From positions 1,250,352-1,297,280 of the forward strand of contig NZ_JACJQO010000005.1 in the NCBI RefSeq assembly GCF_014696715.1: a DNA stretch of 46,929 nucleotides, read 5' to 3'. Of this stretch, positions 7,264-15,030 are shown in pieces. The DNA is from Pseudanabaena sp. FACHB-2040 (GTDB taxonomy: Bacteria > Cyanobacteriota > Cyanobacteriia > Phormidesmidales > Phormidesmidaceae). Position 1 is the stretch's first letter. Each line of letters begins with the position of its first letter. The translations under genes were made by a program, and so were the position numbers. Under the pieces are notes generated by a model that searched no databases, was not told the DNA's origin, and saw only the letters and a program-made list of their open reading frames with translations.

Positions 7264-9471
7264 CTAGCCCAGCAACCCCTTGGCCCGTGCCACAAAGTTC
7301 TCAGCTGTAATGCCATTAAAGGCCATGACTTGGGCTGCGGTTGCTGCCGTTTCTCCCCGCTTCCAGGCAAACACGTCGCGAGGCAGGGTGCTGCGCAGCA
7401 TTACAGGTTCCAGCATCGCTGAGGTGCCGCCAGTTACGCCGATTAAAGCGTCCCCGCCAAACAGCCGCTCAAACCCAGCATCGTCTAGGAAATCCCCATC
7501 AGCTTCAGAGCAGGTATCCCAGGCAGTATCAGTGGGGCGATAGAGGCGACGGGGGCTAACAATTGAAACAATGCGACTGCCAATGCCTGCGGTAGCCAGT
7601 TGCTTAGCGGCCTCAAGCACCGGAATCAGCGTCATGTCCCCAATTACGGCAAACACAACGGTTTTGGCCCCAGAGGTAGACTGAACGACGACACCGCCTT
7701 CCTGGAGCGCCTGTCGAGTCTGATCAAAGGTTGTGTAGACAGGCAGGGCCGACTTACTGGCCGTAATGGTAACGCCCTTATTGCGGGTGCCCAGTGCCCA
7801 TTCATAACAGACCTGAATGCTATTGGCATCGGTTGGGAAAAGAGGAAATACGTTGCCATTGCGCATCATGGCCGCAAAGTAGTTTTCGATTTCCGGTCGC
7901 TGGTGAGTCCAGCCGTTGCGACCCTGCTCTAGGGCTCCGGCAGTAAACAGGGTGATGGTTGAGGGCGTAGGGCGGCGCAGCTCGGCCATTGCCTGGGTAA
8001 CGGTTTGCCAGATCGGTAGGCCATTGACTGCAAACGATTCGTAGGAGCACCAGAGGGTACGGGCCCCAAAGAGCGCCTGGGCTGCAGCCAATCCGGCGCA
8101 CGCATCTTCACTTAGCGGTTCATAGACTTGACCGCTAGGCCCCTGGTAGTAAGTGTCGTCAGGGGTGGGGTGAATGATTTTAAGCGCCTGGTTGATGTTG
8201 TTGATGCCAGAGGCAGCGTTGCCGTCAGCATTGGTCACAACGAACTGCGGGTCTTTTTGGCCCACATCTCCCACCAGCACGCCCATGGCTGTGGTTGCGA
8301 CTTTTTTCTCCCCATCTACAGCGAACTCTTCTAGGGGCAATTGGCCTAGATCAGCTAGGGGCAGCACCGATTCGGTAACGGCGGTTTGAGCGGCAGGGCC
8401 TCCAGCTGAGCGCTCATAGTTGGTTCGCACCAGATTCCAGGCGGCAGGGGACAATGCCCGAGCACTCAGGGCATTGACAATATAATCACGGGTGAGGGAG
8501 TCGCCAGGGTAAAGGTTGTGAGACTGAGCACCGCGCTTGTGCACGCCTGCCCCTTTGAGCTGCTTGATAATCAGGGCGGTAAGAGTGCCGCCTAGGGCAG
8601 ATTTTGCAGCTCTGTCGGTGGCTTCTAGTACGGCTTGGGTAAAGGCTAGGCGTTGCTTCAAAGAGAACGCAGTGCTGTCAACGTAGTCACCGGGCTGGTT
8701 GGCATCGTCGTAGTCTTTGGCATTCACCAAAATCACTTCTTTGAAGCCGTTGCCACGCCAGTAGGCGACCATCTCTTCATTGGTCTTGGTGGAGACCATA
8801 CTGTGGTGCTCTTGAGAGTAGCCGTTCCAGACCAGGATGGGCAGGAAATTAGTGGCGTTGGGGTAGGCAGTATTGAAGTGGCCGAAGCTGCTCATGATGT
8901 AGGGTTCGCCCAAGCCACCGTCGCCGATGGTGACAGGAAAAAGGGTGCCGGGGTGGAGCTTGGCTCCTGCCATGGCAAAGTGCTGACCCTGGCCCAAAGG
9001 ACCAGCAGGGCTAAGCAGTCCAGGCATCTGGCCTGAGAGGTGGCCTAGCAGGCCATGGGTTTCGCGAAAGCGATCGCAAAGCTGCTGCACCGTCTCAATC
9101 CCCATCACTTCTAGGGATCGATCGAGAAAGACGTTGCTGTAAAAGCCGGGGGCGTGGTGGCCGACTTCGGTGGTGATGTTCTTGTAACCCAGCATGACCA
9201 GGGAGGCAATGCCCTCGGCTACGCTGGCAAACCCGCCAGGGTGGCCCGACTCTTTGCTGGCGGTCACTTGCAGGGTGAGGTAGCGCAGAGCATCGGCAGC
9301 TAGCAGGGTTTGGTAGACCGCCGCAGGGTCGCTGGGAGATGCGATCGCATTTGCTCCCTCGGCAATGGCCGGAGCCTGTCCATAGGTGTCAAACTCTGGC
9401 ATTGCTTCGCCAAAGTGCTGAATACCATCGCAGAAAGCGGGAGTTGCGGATTTAGTGGTTACAGCCGTCAT
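7264..9471 (-). CDS. Transketolase/phosphoketolase-family ThDP enzyme (Xpk2/Sll0529-like)
   Basis: The 735-residue protein has the layout of a thiamine-diphosphate enzyme: SGHPGG (75-80), an HxAPGF motif, and the ThDP/Mg loop beginning GDGG at 183. It continues with a phosphoketolase-like middle and C-terminus (HKRGAQSHNLYPGDS, LWCSYESFAVNG, FPTDANSIQ). It lacks the N-terminal region of classical Xfp enzymes of about 800 residues, which split xylulose-5-phosphate or fructose-6-phosphate with phosphate to acetyl-phosphate. I compare it with the second, less understood phosphoketolase-like protein of Synechocystis (Sll0529), from memory. A role in central carbon metabolism is likely; the exact reaction is open. 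Confidence 0.8.
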   Translation of the reverse strand: MTAVTTKSATPAFCDGIQHFGEAMPEFDTYGQAPAIAEGANAIASPSDPAAVYQTLLAADALRYLTLQVTASKESGHPGGFASVAEGIASLVMLGYKNITTEVGHHAPGFYSNVFLDRSLEVMGIETVQQLCDRFRETHGLLGHLSGQMPGLLSPAGPLGQGQHFAMAGAKLHPGTLFPVTIGDGGLGEPYIMSSFGHFNTAYPNATNFLPILVWNGYSQEHHSMVSTKTNEEMVAYWRGNGFKEVILVNAKDYDDANQPGDYVDSTAFSLKQRLAFTQAVLEATDRAAKSALGGTLTALIIKQLKGAGVHKRGAQSHNLYPGDSLTRDYIVNALSARALSPAAWNLVRTNYERSAGGPAAQTAVTESVLPLADLGQLPLEEFAVDGEKKVATTAMGVLVGDVGQKDPQFVVTNADGNAASGINNINQALKIIHPTPDDTYYQGPSGQVYEPLSEDACAGLAAAQALFGARTLWCSYESFAVNGLPIWQTVTQAMAELRRPTPSTITLFTAGALEQGRNGWTHQRPEIENYFAAMMRNGNVFPLFPTDANSIQVCYEWALGTRNKGVTITASKSALPVYTTFDQTRQALQEGGVVVQSTSGAKTVVFAVIGDMTLIPVLEAAKQLATAGIGSRIVSIVSPRRLYRPTDTAWDTCSEADGDFLDDAGFERLFGGDALIGVTGGTSAMLEPVMLRSTLPRDVFAWKRGETAATAAQVMAFNGITAENFVARAKGLLG

Positions 9472-9717
9472 GCTTCAGATACCTAACGAGCGCCAGCAAA
9501 AGATTATGAAAAGAGTAGTACTTATCCGACCCAAGAAGGAGAAACGCTCTAGCCATGAAAATCGGCACTCGGGCTTGAAGCTGCCGAATGGCCGGGACTT
9601 GTGACCTTTGCAGGCCTGGCTAATGTTCTTGGCCCTGTTATAAAACGATCAAATTTACTCTTTCAGTAAACACCATACCAGCAAACTTGACTCAGTTAAA
9701 TACTGAGAGCCTAGCTC

Positions 9718-9733
9718 ATTGATTTTTATCAAT
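9718..9733. promoter_or_regulatory. FNR/CRP-family-like operator
   Basis: The sequence ATTGATTTTTATCAAT contains TTGAT-N4-ATCAA, the exact consensus of the FNR anaerobox. It lies about 250 bases upstream of the phosphoketolase-family start and between two other dyads. Cyanobacteria possess several CRP/FNR-family regulators, but the best known, NtcA, uses GTA-N8-TAC. The site is therefore suggestive only. Confidence 0.35.
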
Positions 9734-9789
9734 TTATCCAACGATAGCTGTACCTGATGTTAACCAGAGATATAAAGCTTCCTACGGCA

Positions 9790-9813
9790 ATGGAGGGTGC
9801 TCGCACCCTCCAT
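9790..9813 (-). terminator. GC-rich hairpin downstream of wrbA
   Basis: ATGGAGGGTGC and its exact complement are separated by only two bases, so a realistic stem would be about nine base pairs with a 6-base loop. It lies about 185 bases past the wrbA stop. No clear T-tract follows. It could be a terminator or a repetitive palindrome. Confidence 0.4.
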
Positions 9814-9996
9814 CGGTACCTTCAGTTCTGAAGCCTCTTGGTAGGGCTAAGGCTACCCACATACCTTCAACACAGGCAATGCCTGAGCCCTATCCCACCA
9901 GGCTCTCAACGCAGCATAGGCTAAGAACTTAGCAGTTTTGGCACCACCTGTTCATACAGCGGTAATTCAAAGCCTTGTCTATGCGAACAGACGCAT

Positions 9997-10629
9997 TTAG
10001 GCCTGCAGCTTAGTTGCCACTTCAGCGACTCGTTTACCTAGGGCGCGTGCGATCGCAAGATCCTCCGGCGTGGGCTGCAATTCCCCCTGTCCCCCAGCCG
10101 TAGTTGAAGGCCCATAAGGCGTACCGCCCCGACCCTCAGTGTGAATCATGCCTTCTACCGAGTAAGGCACGCCCATGACAATCATCCCTAGGTGCAACAG
10201 CGGATGCATCATCGTAATCAGCGTCGTTTCCTGCCCGCCGTGGGTGCTAGCCGTCGAGGTAAAAACTCCACCGGGCTTGCCTTCCATCTCACCGTTTAAC
10301 CACAGGCCCGACATCGTATCAAATAGCTGCTTCATCTGCGCCGCCATGTTGCCAAAGCGAGTAGGCGAACCAAAAATAGCACCATGAGCCGCTCTCAAAT
10401 CATCCAGCGAACACACCGGAATCTGCTGCTGCTCCTGCCAGAGCTGCTCCACTGCCGGATTCCCTTGAATCGCCTTCTCCTTAACAATGTCAAATTCCTC
10501 AACTCGACGGAGCATCGTCTCTACACCGGGAACCCCCTTTGCGCCCTCTTCAACTGCACGAGCTAATTGCAGAGTGTGGCCGTACAAGGTGTAGTAAACG
10601 ATCAGGATTTTTACAGAATTCTCAGCCAT
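9997..10629 (-). CDS. wrbA: NAD(P)H:quinone oxidoreductase, flavodoxin-like
   Basis: This 210-residue WrbA-type flavoprotein reduces quinones by two electrons and is usually cytosolic and stress-linked. Seen are the FMN-binding N-terminus (ILIVYYTLYGHTLQLA), the GSPTRFGNMAAQMKQ motif and the GGQETTL/THGG region. I chose the ATG at 10629 because GGAG lies eight bases upstream and the family's N-terminal strand begins right after it. The frame is open for another 41 codons upstream, but those only translate a low-complexity heptamer repeat. The gene lies between the phosphoketolase-family gene and an acetyltransferase, all leftward, with long gaps, so it is probably monocistronic. Confidence 0.93.
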   Translation of the reverse strand: MAENSVKILIVYYTLYGHTLQLARAVEEGAKGVPGVETMLRRVEEFDIVKEKAIQGNPAVEQLWQEQQQIPVCSLDDLRAAHGAIFGSPTRFGNMAAQMKQLFDTMSGLWLNGEMEGKPGGVFTSTASTHGGQETTLITMMHPLLHLGMIVMGVPYSVEGMIHTEGRGGTPYGPSTTAGGQGELQPTPEDLAIARALGKRVAEVATKLQA

Positions 10630-10694
10630 TTTAGCTCCATTTTGGCGTTTTTCTTCGTATTTAGGATAAAAGCCGTAATCACTTTGCCCCTCTT

Positions 10695-10806
10695 TCTGTG
10701 GGTAGAGGATAGGAGAGAGGGTATAGGGTAAAGGGTTTAGGGTACACGGCAACGATTTCCCCTTATACCTTGTACCTTACGCCTTACACCCTCTTCCCCC
10801 ACCCTC
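10695..10806. repeat. Opposed heptamer repeat arrays (GGGTWWA and CCTTAYR)
   Basis: Between wrbA and the acetyltransferase gene, the plus strand shows GGG at 10719, 10726, 10733 and 10740, each separated by four A/T bases, giving a 7-base period. After a short gap come CCTT heptamers starting at 10761, 10768, 10775 and 10782, the rough inverse. Purine-rich and pyrimidine-rich flanks extend the pattern. This resembles the short tandemly repeated repetitive (STRR) heptamers known from cyanobacteria, arranged head to head. The left array also meets the standard four-tract G-quadruplex pattern. Confidence 0.7.
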
Positions 10807-10813
10807 TACTCGC

Positions 10814-11371
10814 TTAAACCTCCCGCACCACCCGACACGGATTCCCCACCGCTAACACCCCTGCCGGAATGTCCTTCACAACTACGCTGCCTGCACCAAT
10901 GGTGGTGTCTTCGCCGATGGTTACACCGGGGCAGACAATCACACCGCCGCCTAGCCAGCAGCGAGAGCCGATGGTAATAGGCCGAGCCGACTCGGGGCCA
11001 GCTGTCCGTTCCGCTGCATTGAGGGGATGGGTGGCGGTTAAAAGCTGCACATTAGTCGCCAAATAGGTTTGTGCGCCAATGTGAATAGAGGCACAGTCGA
11101 GAAAAACGTTGTTCATATTGATGTAAACCCCATCTTCTAGAGTGATTTGGGTGCCGTAGTCGCAGTAGAAGGGCGGCTCTACCAAAACATCGGTGCCGAG
11201 GCTGCCCAACAGGGTTGTGAGAAGTTCAGTGCGTTGGCTTTTCGCTTCGGGGTCGGTGGCGTTGTACTGCTGCCAGAGTCGTCTGGCCCGGTTTCGGCCC
11301 ACTACCAGTTCCAGGTCTCCGCCGAGGTAGAGATCGCCTCTCAGCATTTTGTCGCGTTCAGTATCGGCCAT
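10814..11371 (-). CDS. Hexapeptide-repeat O-acetyltransferase (maltose/galactoside acetyltransferase family)
   Basis: The 185-residue protein starts with the short helical Mac domain (DKMLRGDLYLGGDLELV). A left-handed beta-helix of hexapeptide repeats follows (GVYINMNNVFLDCASIHIG, RCWLGGGVIVCPGVTIGED). It ends with the family hallmark VVVKDIPAGVLAVGNPCRVV. The catalytic His of the family is probably in TATHPLNA. Members transfer acetyl from acetyl-CoA to sugars or Nod-factor-like oligosaccharides; the substrate cannot be told. It stands alone on the minus strand upstream of the heptamer repeats. Length and motifs are typical and nothing appears truncated. Confidence 0.9.
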   Translation of the reverse strand: MADTERDKMLRGDLYLGGDLELVVGRNRARRLWQQYNATDPEAKSQRTELLTTLLGSLGTDVLVEPPFYCDYGTQITLEDGVYINMNNVFLDCASIHIGAQTYLATNVQLLTATHPLNAAERTAGPESARPITIGSRCWLGGGVIVCPGVTIGEDTTIGAGSVVVKDIPAGVLAVGNPCRVVREV

Positions 11372-11680
11372 TTTGGCTGCCCTAAGCCTATTTACTCCTG
11401 AATTGTAGTCAGCCGTGCTGGGGAAGCTAAATTCTCAGGATCAAAGTTAGGCCATCAAGGAGGCGATCAAAGCAAGTTCCTGCCGCTGCTCGCTTTTTCT
11501 TCCTGTAACAAAATCCAGTCCTTACGTTGCGGTCTTCAAACCTGTGCAAAGTTTCTTGCTGTTGCCCCCCAAGCCTGACTGGCTCTGATACAACCAAGGA
11601 AATAGGCTCGTCGTTGTACATGGCCCATCCTGCCGGGAATTGCCAACCGGTCACTCTCGGCAGGTGTTTCATTTTTAAAC
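11372..11680. other. Divergent spacer, with a weak 81-codon frame
   Basis: This 309-base spacer separates the leftward acetyltransferase from the rightward gene at 11681. The minus strand from 11672 to 11427 is open for 81 codons, with a Cys/Arg-rich product I cannot match to a family and no clear ribosome-binding site. I regard it as probably non-coding but cannot exclude a small gene or a remnant. Promoters for both flanking genes are expected here. Confidence 0.35.
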
Positions 11681-12577
11681 ATGGTTAAATCTCCCCTCGC
11701 CCGGTCACGACGCACGGCACCTGCCGCCTCGCTTCAGGAGCAAATTCAGCTAGCGCTGGCGCTGGCCGATGAGGGCAGCTTGCGATCGCTCCTCACCGAT
11801 AGTCTGCCAGCCATCGCCCGACCCCATGAAATCGATCAGGTGCGGGCCGAGGTTGGCATTCCGGTGCCGGGTGCCAACAGCCGCTGCGTAGATGGTTTAA
11901 TTCGCTTTGAGCAGATCCGGTGTGTGCTGGCTGGTTCGCGGCCCGATCTAGCCCTGCCTCGACTAGCTGAGCACCCTAACTATCAGCACTTAACAAACTG
12001 TCAGTCTGAGCTGGTGACCTTAGCCCAAAATATTGCGCTCTCTGATGCGATCGCACTGCTCTCCCATGCCGGGTTTGATGCCAAGCAAATTTCTCAAATC
12101 TTGCACTTGCCCAGTCAGGCCTGGCACAAGTCCTGGTGGTTCATGGCTGACTTTGAGGGCAGTTTGACCATTCCCTTTCAGCGGCTGATGCGGGTGCGCC
12201 ACTTTGGCGACGGCACCCTCACACTTCAGTACAAAGACTTTTACGCCCAAGAGCGCCCCCCCGAATTCAAAGGGCACCTGGTTCACGTCCCGGTCGTGAT
12301 CCGCCAGCCGTCAGAGGGGTTTTTCGCAGTCTTAGAGCGGATCAACGTCACTCGTCAGGCATTTGGTACCCCACAAGTCATTCTGATTACAGAGCAGATT
12401 TCAGAGCTAGAAGCCGAAGGCCTCATCCGCCAAAACGTGAGCCTGTTCACAGCTCAAGACAGACTGCGAATACCGGAAACAGCAGACTGCAGCCGTTGCC
12501 AGCAAAGCACCTGTCCGCTTCAGGGAGAGACTCATTCACCCGTAGTTAAGTGCCGTGCCTTTATCACCCAAAAGTAG
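11681..12577 (+). CDS. Conserved hypothetical protein with C-terminal Cys cluster
   Basis: I do not recognise this 298-residue protein. The N-terminus is basic and proline/alanine-rich. The middle (about residues 100-250) contains helices resembling a DNA-binding or regulatory fold (SHAGFDAKQISQILHL) and a beta-rich part (LTLQYKDFYAQERPPEFKG, VHVPVVIRQ). The end has four cysteines in the pattern CxxC-x4-C-x13-C (CSRCQQSTCPLQ and a later VKC), which could bind a metal ion or an iron-sulfur cluster. No signal peptide or membrane segment is seen. The gene is followed by a hairpin terminator and converges with the Hlip gene. Confidence 0.75.
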   Translation: MVKSPLARSRRTAPAASLQEQIQLALALADEGSLRSLLTDSLPAIARPHEIDQVRAEVGIPVPGANSRCVDGLIRFEQIRCVLAGSRPDLALPRLAEHPNYQHLTNCQSELVTLAQNIALSDAIALLSHAGFDAKQISQILHLPSQAWHKSWWFMADFEGSLTIPFQRLMRVRHFGDGTLTLQYKDFYAQERPPEFKGHLVHVPVVIRQPSEGFFAVLERINVTRQAFGTPQVILITEQISELEAEGLIRQNVSLFTAQDRLRIPETADCSRCQQSTCPLQGETHSPVVKCRAFITQK

Positions 12578-12661
12578 GGTAGTCAGCCTGCCCAGTATCT
12601 AAGCGATCGCGCCAAAGTTGCTGTAAGAATCCGGAACGCCTCAAGTTATTGCCCCTTCACG

Positions 12662-12687
12662 GACAGGTCTAACCTGATAGACCTGTC
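12662..12687. terminator. Hairpin between convergent genes (unknown protein and Hlip)
   Basis: GACAGGTCTA (12662-12671) pairs exactly with 12678-12687 around a 6-base loop. It lies 84 bases after the rightward gene and 19 bases beyond the stop of the leftward Hlip gene, so it may serve both. There is no T-tract on either side, so termination efficiency is uncertain. Confidence 0.55.
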
Positions 12688-12706
12688 GAAACGATCCGAG
12701 CGACGC

Positions 12707-12877
12707 CTAACCTAGCCCCAGCCAGGTCAAAACGCCTTTGCCGGTCACTAGCTCAATCAACACCACCAGCACGAAACCCACCATCGCAGCGCGACCGTTG
12801 AGGCGCTCAGCATAGTCATTAAACCCTGCCTTGGGCCGCTGAATATTAGGAGTGACGGTAGGGTTTAGGTTAGCCAT
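12707..12877 (-). CDS. High-light-inducible protein (Hlip/SCP), one-helix CAB-like
   Basis: This 56-residue gene encodes a typical single-helix chlorophyll-binding protein of the thylakoid membrane. The signature is AERLNGRAAMVGFVLVVLIE: the Glu/Arg and Asn residues of the chlorophyll-binding motif ExxNGRxAMxGF are all present, followed by a hydrophobic helix and a short GVLTWLGLG tail. Hlips bind chlorophyll and carotenoid, protect newly made photosystem II subunits and quench excess energy. The gene is divergent from ald. A direct repeat GTTACTTA lies immediately upstream of the start, where a classical Shine-Dalgarno is absent. It is probably monocistronic and light-regulated. Confidence 0.95.
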   Translation of the reverse strand: MANLNPTVTPNIQRPKAGFNDYAERLNGRAAMVGFVLVVLIELVTGKGVLTWLGLG

Positions 12878-12882
12878 TGTTC

Positions 12883-12905
12883 GTTACTTAACTTTGCGTT
12901 ACTTA
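12883..12905. repeat. Direct repeat GTTACTTA at the Hlip translation start region
   Basis: GTTACTTA occurs at 12883-12890 and again at 12898-12905 (plus-strand reading), a 15-base period. The first copy ends five bases before the Hlip start codon on the opposite strand. The repeats resemble but do not match the HLR1 element, which has a 10-base period and TTACA core. They lie in the leader of the Hlip mRNA. Confidence 0.4.
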
Positions 12906-13029
12906 CAGTTCTATTCTCATAATCCGCTTCCCAATCGTCAATACCGATTTGCCGATCAGCCTTGGTCTGCAATACCGCCAATCTGCTTGAAGAAACCTCG
13001 ATAAGCTAGGGATAGTACAGGAGAAATCC

Positions 13030-14109
13030 ATGAATATTGGCGTTCCTAAAGAAATTAAGGATCAGGAATTTCGAGTCGGTCTCAGCCCTAGCAGCGTCAA
13101 AGTTCTCAGCGATCGAGGGCACCGAGTAGTCGTGCAGACAGAAGCCGGCTCGGGGGCGGGGTTCACTGATGCAGATTACCAGGCCGCCGGAGCAACCCTC
13201 ACTGACTCGGCTGAAGATGCCTGGAATCAGGCATTGGTAGTCAAAGTCAAAGAGCCTCTGCCCGCCGAATACTCGCTAATACAGCCAGGACAGCTTCTCT
13301 TCACCTATCTGCACCTGGCTGCCAACCGCACCCTCACAGAGAGTTTGATCAAGAGTGGGGCGCATGCGATCGCATACGAAACCGTTGAAGTCAATCACCA
13401 GCGCCCGCTGCTCACCCCCATGAGCATCATTGCCGGACGGCTCTCAGTTCAGTTCGGGGCTCAATACTTAGAGCGCCAACGAGGCGGGCGGGGCGTTTTG
13501 CTCGGCGGCGTCCCCGGCGTTCGCCCTGGCAATGTCGTTATTTTGGGCGGCGGAGTCGTCGGCACCGAAGCCGCCAGAATGGCTGTAGGCCTAGGCGCAC
13601 GCGTGCAAATTTTTGATGTCAACGTAGAGCGGCTAGGTTATTTAGAAACCCTGTTTGGCTCTCGGGTAGAGTTGCTCTACAGCAGCGCACCCGAAATTCA
13701 AAGCGCTGTACCCACCGCCGACTTGGTAATTGGGGCCGTGCTAGTACCCGGTCGTCGCCCACCGATTCTCGTCTCGCGCGATCTGGTAGCCCAGATGCGC
13801 CCCGGCTCAGTTATTGTTGATGTCGCCGTCGATCAGGGCGGCTGTATCGAAACTCTGCGCCCCACTTCCCACAGCGAACCCACTTATGTTGAGGCAGGTG
13901 TGTTGCATTACGGCGTGCCTAATATGCCGGGGGCTGTTCCCTGGACCGCTACTCAGGCGCTAAACAACAGCACGTTGCCCTACGTCATCAAGCTTGCCAA
14001 CGAGGGATTAAAAGCACTAGACAGCGATGCGTCTTTAGCGGAAGGCCTAAACGTCACCGAGCGTAAGCTGATACATCCGGCTGTTAAAGAAGTCTTTCCA
14101 GATCTGTAG
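13030..14109 (+). CDS. ald: Alanine dehydrogenase
   Basis: The 359-residue enzyme converts L-alanine and NAD+ to pyruvate, ammonium and NADH, or the reverse, in the cytosol. The family signature at the start ([18 protein letters not shown]), the catalytic Lys in VKVKEPL, the His in TYLHLAANR, and the nucleotide-binding [18 protein letters not shown] are all present. So is the end [18 protein letters not shown]. Length is as usual for the family. AGGAG lies just upstream of the ATG. It is divergent from the Hlip gene and followed by a T-tract terminator, so it is probably transcribed alone. It may link nitrogen status to pyruvate supply. Confidence 0.97.
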   Translation: MNIGVPKEIKDQEFRVGLSPSSVKVLSDRGHRVVVQTEAGSGAGFTDADYQAAGATLTDSAEDAWNQALVVKVKEPLPAEYSLIQPGQLLFTYLHLAANRTLTESLIKSGAHAIAYETVEVNHQRPLLTPMSIIAGRLSVQFGAQYLERQRGGRGVLLGGVPGVRPGNVVILGGGVVGTEAARMAVGLGARVQIFDVNVERLGYLETLFGSRVELLYSSAPEIQSAVPTADLVIGAVLVPGRRPPILVSRDLVAQMRPGSVIVDVAVDQGGCIETLRPTSHSEPTYVEAGVLHYGVPNMPGAVPWTATQALNNSTLPYVIKLANEGLKALDSDASLAEGLNVTERKLIHPAVKEVFPDL

Positions 14110-14139
14110 GCAGTTTCTATCGAGTACCTTTTGCCCAGA

Positions 14140-14171
14140 CTGTAGAGCTATTGCACTACAGCGGCTCTTTT
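14140..14171 (+). terminator. Rho-independent-like terminator after ald
   Basis: Two alternative stems are visible 30 bases after the ald stop: CTGTAG/CTACAG (14140-14145 with 14156-14161) and AGAGC/GCTCT (14144-14148 with 14164-14168). The second runs directly into a T-tract (TTTTTT). The hairpin is weak but well placed. Confidence 0.5.
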
Positions 14172-14252
14172 TTAACCCAGCTGATTCCGGAATAGCGATT
14201 CACCGTGTAGTATTTGTATTATATGTAGTTTATCAATCCGGAGGGTAGGTCT

Positions 14253-14483
14253 ATGCGTACTCGTCCCCAACGGTCCATTCTGTTTAGACTGGCAACTCAC
14301 CTTCTGCTGTACGCCATCTTGACCCTATTTGGCCTAACCCTGTTCGCCGGATTGTCCACCATTTTTGCCGGACAGGTTCTGGTCGAGTGGTTGGCCTACT
14401 GGGTTGGCTTCGGCATCTGGCGAGTTGCGATCGTGATTCTCTGCCTGCTGGCCGGAGGCGTTTTAGCAGAGTCGTTACGGTAA
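14253..14483 (+). CDS. Small two-helix membrane protein, function unknown
   Basis: The 76-residue product has a basic N-terminus (MRTRPQRSILFR) and two hydrophobic segments, about 17-40 and 47-70, typical of a small inner-membrane protein. I do not recognise the family. GGAGG lies ten bases upstream of the ATG. Its stop codon shares one base with the start of the acetyltransferase gene (TAATG), so the two are translationally coupled and probably work or are regulated together. Confidence 0.75.
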   Translation: MRTRPQRSILFRLATHLLLYAILTLFGLTLFAGLSTIFAGQVLVEWLAYWVGFGIWRVAIVILCLLAGGVLAESLR

Positions 14484-14941
14484 TGGCACTCAGCCTTGAT
14501 GCCTGTCTAAGACAGGCCACGCCTGCAGATCTAGAAGTACTCCTGACGCTTGTTCAGGAGTACTACACCTACGACCAAATCGATTTCGAGGAGTCGCGCC
14601 AGCGAACAGCCCTGACAGGGCTGCTGCAAGAACCGTCCCTAGGCCAAATATGGCTGCTGGAACAGGGCCAACCCTTTGGCTATGCAGTACTCACCTTCGG
14701 CTACGCCATCGAGTCCGGTGGTCGCGATGCCATCTTAGATGAACTGTACCTGCGTGAGGCTTATCGAGGGCAGGGCCTTGGCTCCCAGGTGCTTGCTTTT
14801 ATAGAATCTTTTTGCCGACAGGCAGGACTCACTGGACTTTACCTGGTCGTTGAACGCAAGAATCTCCGTGCTCAGTCGGTCTACCGCAAGCTCAACTATG
14901 TTGAGTCAGACCGACTGATTTTTGGCAAGTTTCTAGATTGA
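14483..14941 (+). CDS. GNAT-family N-acetyltransferase
   Basis: This 152-residue GNAT enzyme transfers an acetyl group from acetyl-CoA to an unknown amine. It shows the family core: beta strand and helix (AILDELYLREAYRGQGLGSQ) with the acetyl-CoA loop RGQGLG, and the C-terminal ERKNLRAQSVYRKLNY motif typical of GNATs. I chose the ATG at 14483, which overlaps the previous stop codon in TAATG. An upstream in-frame extension exists but would lie inside the preceding gene and does not resemble the family. The substrate could be a small molecule, an antibiotic or a protein; nothing distinguishes these. Confidence 0.9.
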   Translation: MALSLDACLRQATPADLEVLLTLVQEYYTYDQIDFEESRQRTALTGLLQEPSLGQIWLLEQGQPFGYAVLTFGYAIESGGRDAILDELYLREAYRGQGLGSQVLAFIESFCRQAGLTGLYLVVERKNLRAQSVYRKLNYVESDRLIFGKFLD

Positions 14942-15030
14942 GAGACTGAATTAGCCTTGTAGCAATGACCGTCCTTGAAATCTAGTGGGGCTGTTGATCA
15001 CAATAAAAAGGTAGGCTCTCAATTCAGCTG

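Larger units (their letters stand above)
9472..9996. other. Spacer between wrbA and the phosphoketolase-family gene
   Basis: This AT-richer spacer of 525 bases should hold the promoter of the leftward gene at 9471 and the 3' end of wrbA. Visible elements are a 6-bp dyad at 9691-9707 (CTCAGT/ACTGAG), an FNR-box-like dyad at 9718-9733 and a hairpin at 9790-9813. No open frame with a convincing start is seen. Confidence 0.5.

Noticed and set aside
10630-10752. 41-codon N-terminal extension of WrbA
   Set aside because: It would translate the heptamer repeat (Pro/Leu/Tyr-rich), while the ATG at 10629 has a good Shine-Dalgarno sequence and matches the family start.
11427-11672. 81-codon frame upstream of the unknown Cys-cluster gene
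   Set aside because: No family resemblance or ribosome-binding site; starts only eight bases from a divergent gene start. Kept only as a comment in the spacer entry.
14387-14482. Longer start for the GNAT gene
   Set aside because: It lies within the membrane-protein gene in another frame; the TAATG overlap start fits the family better.
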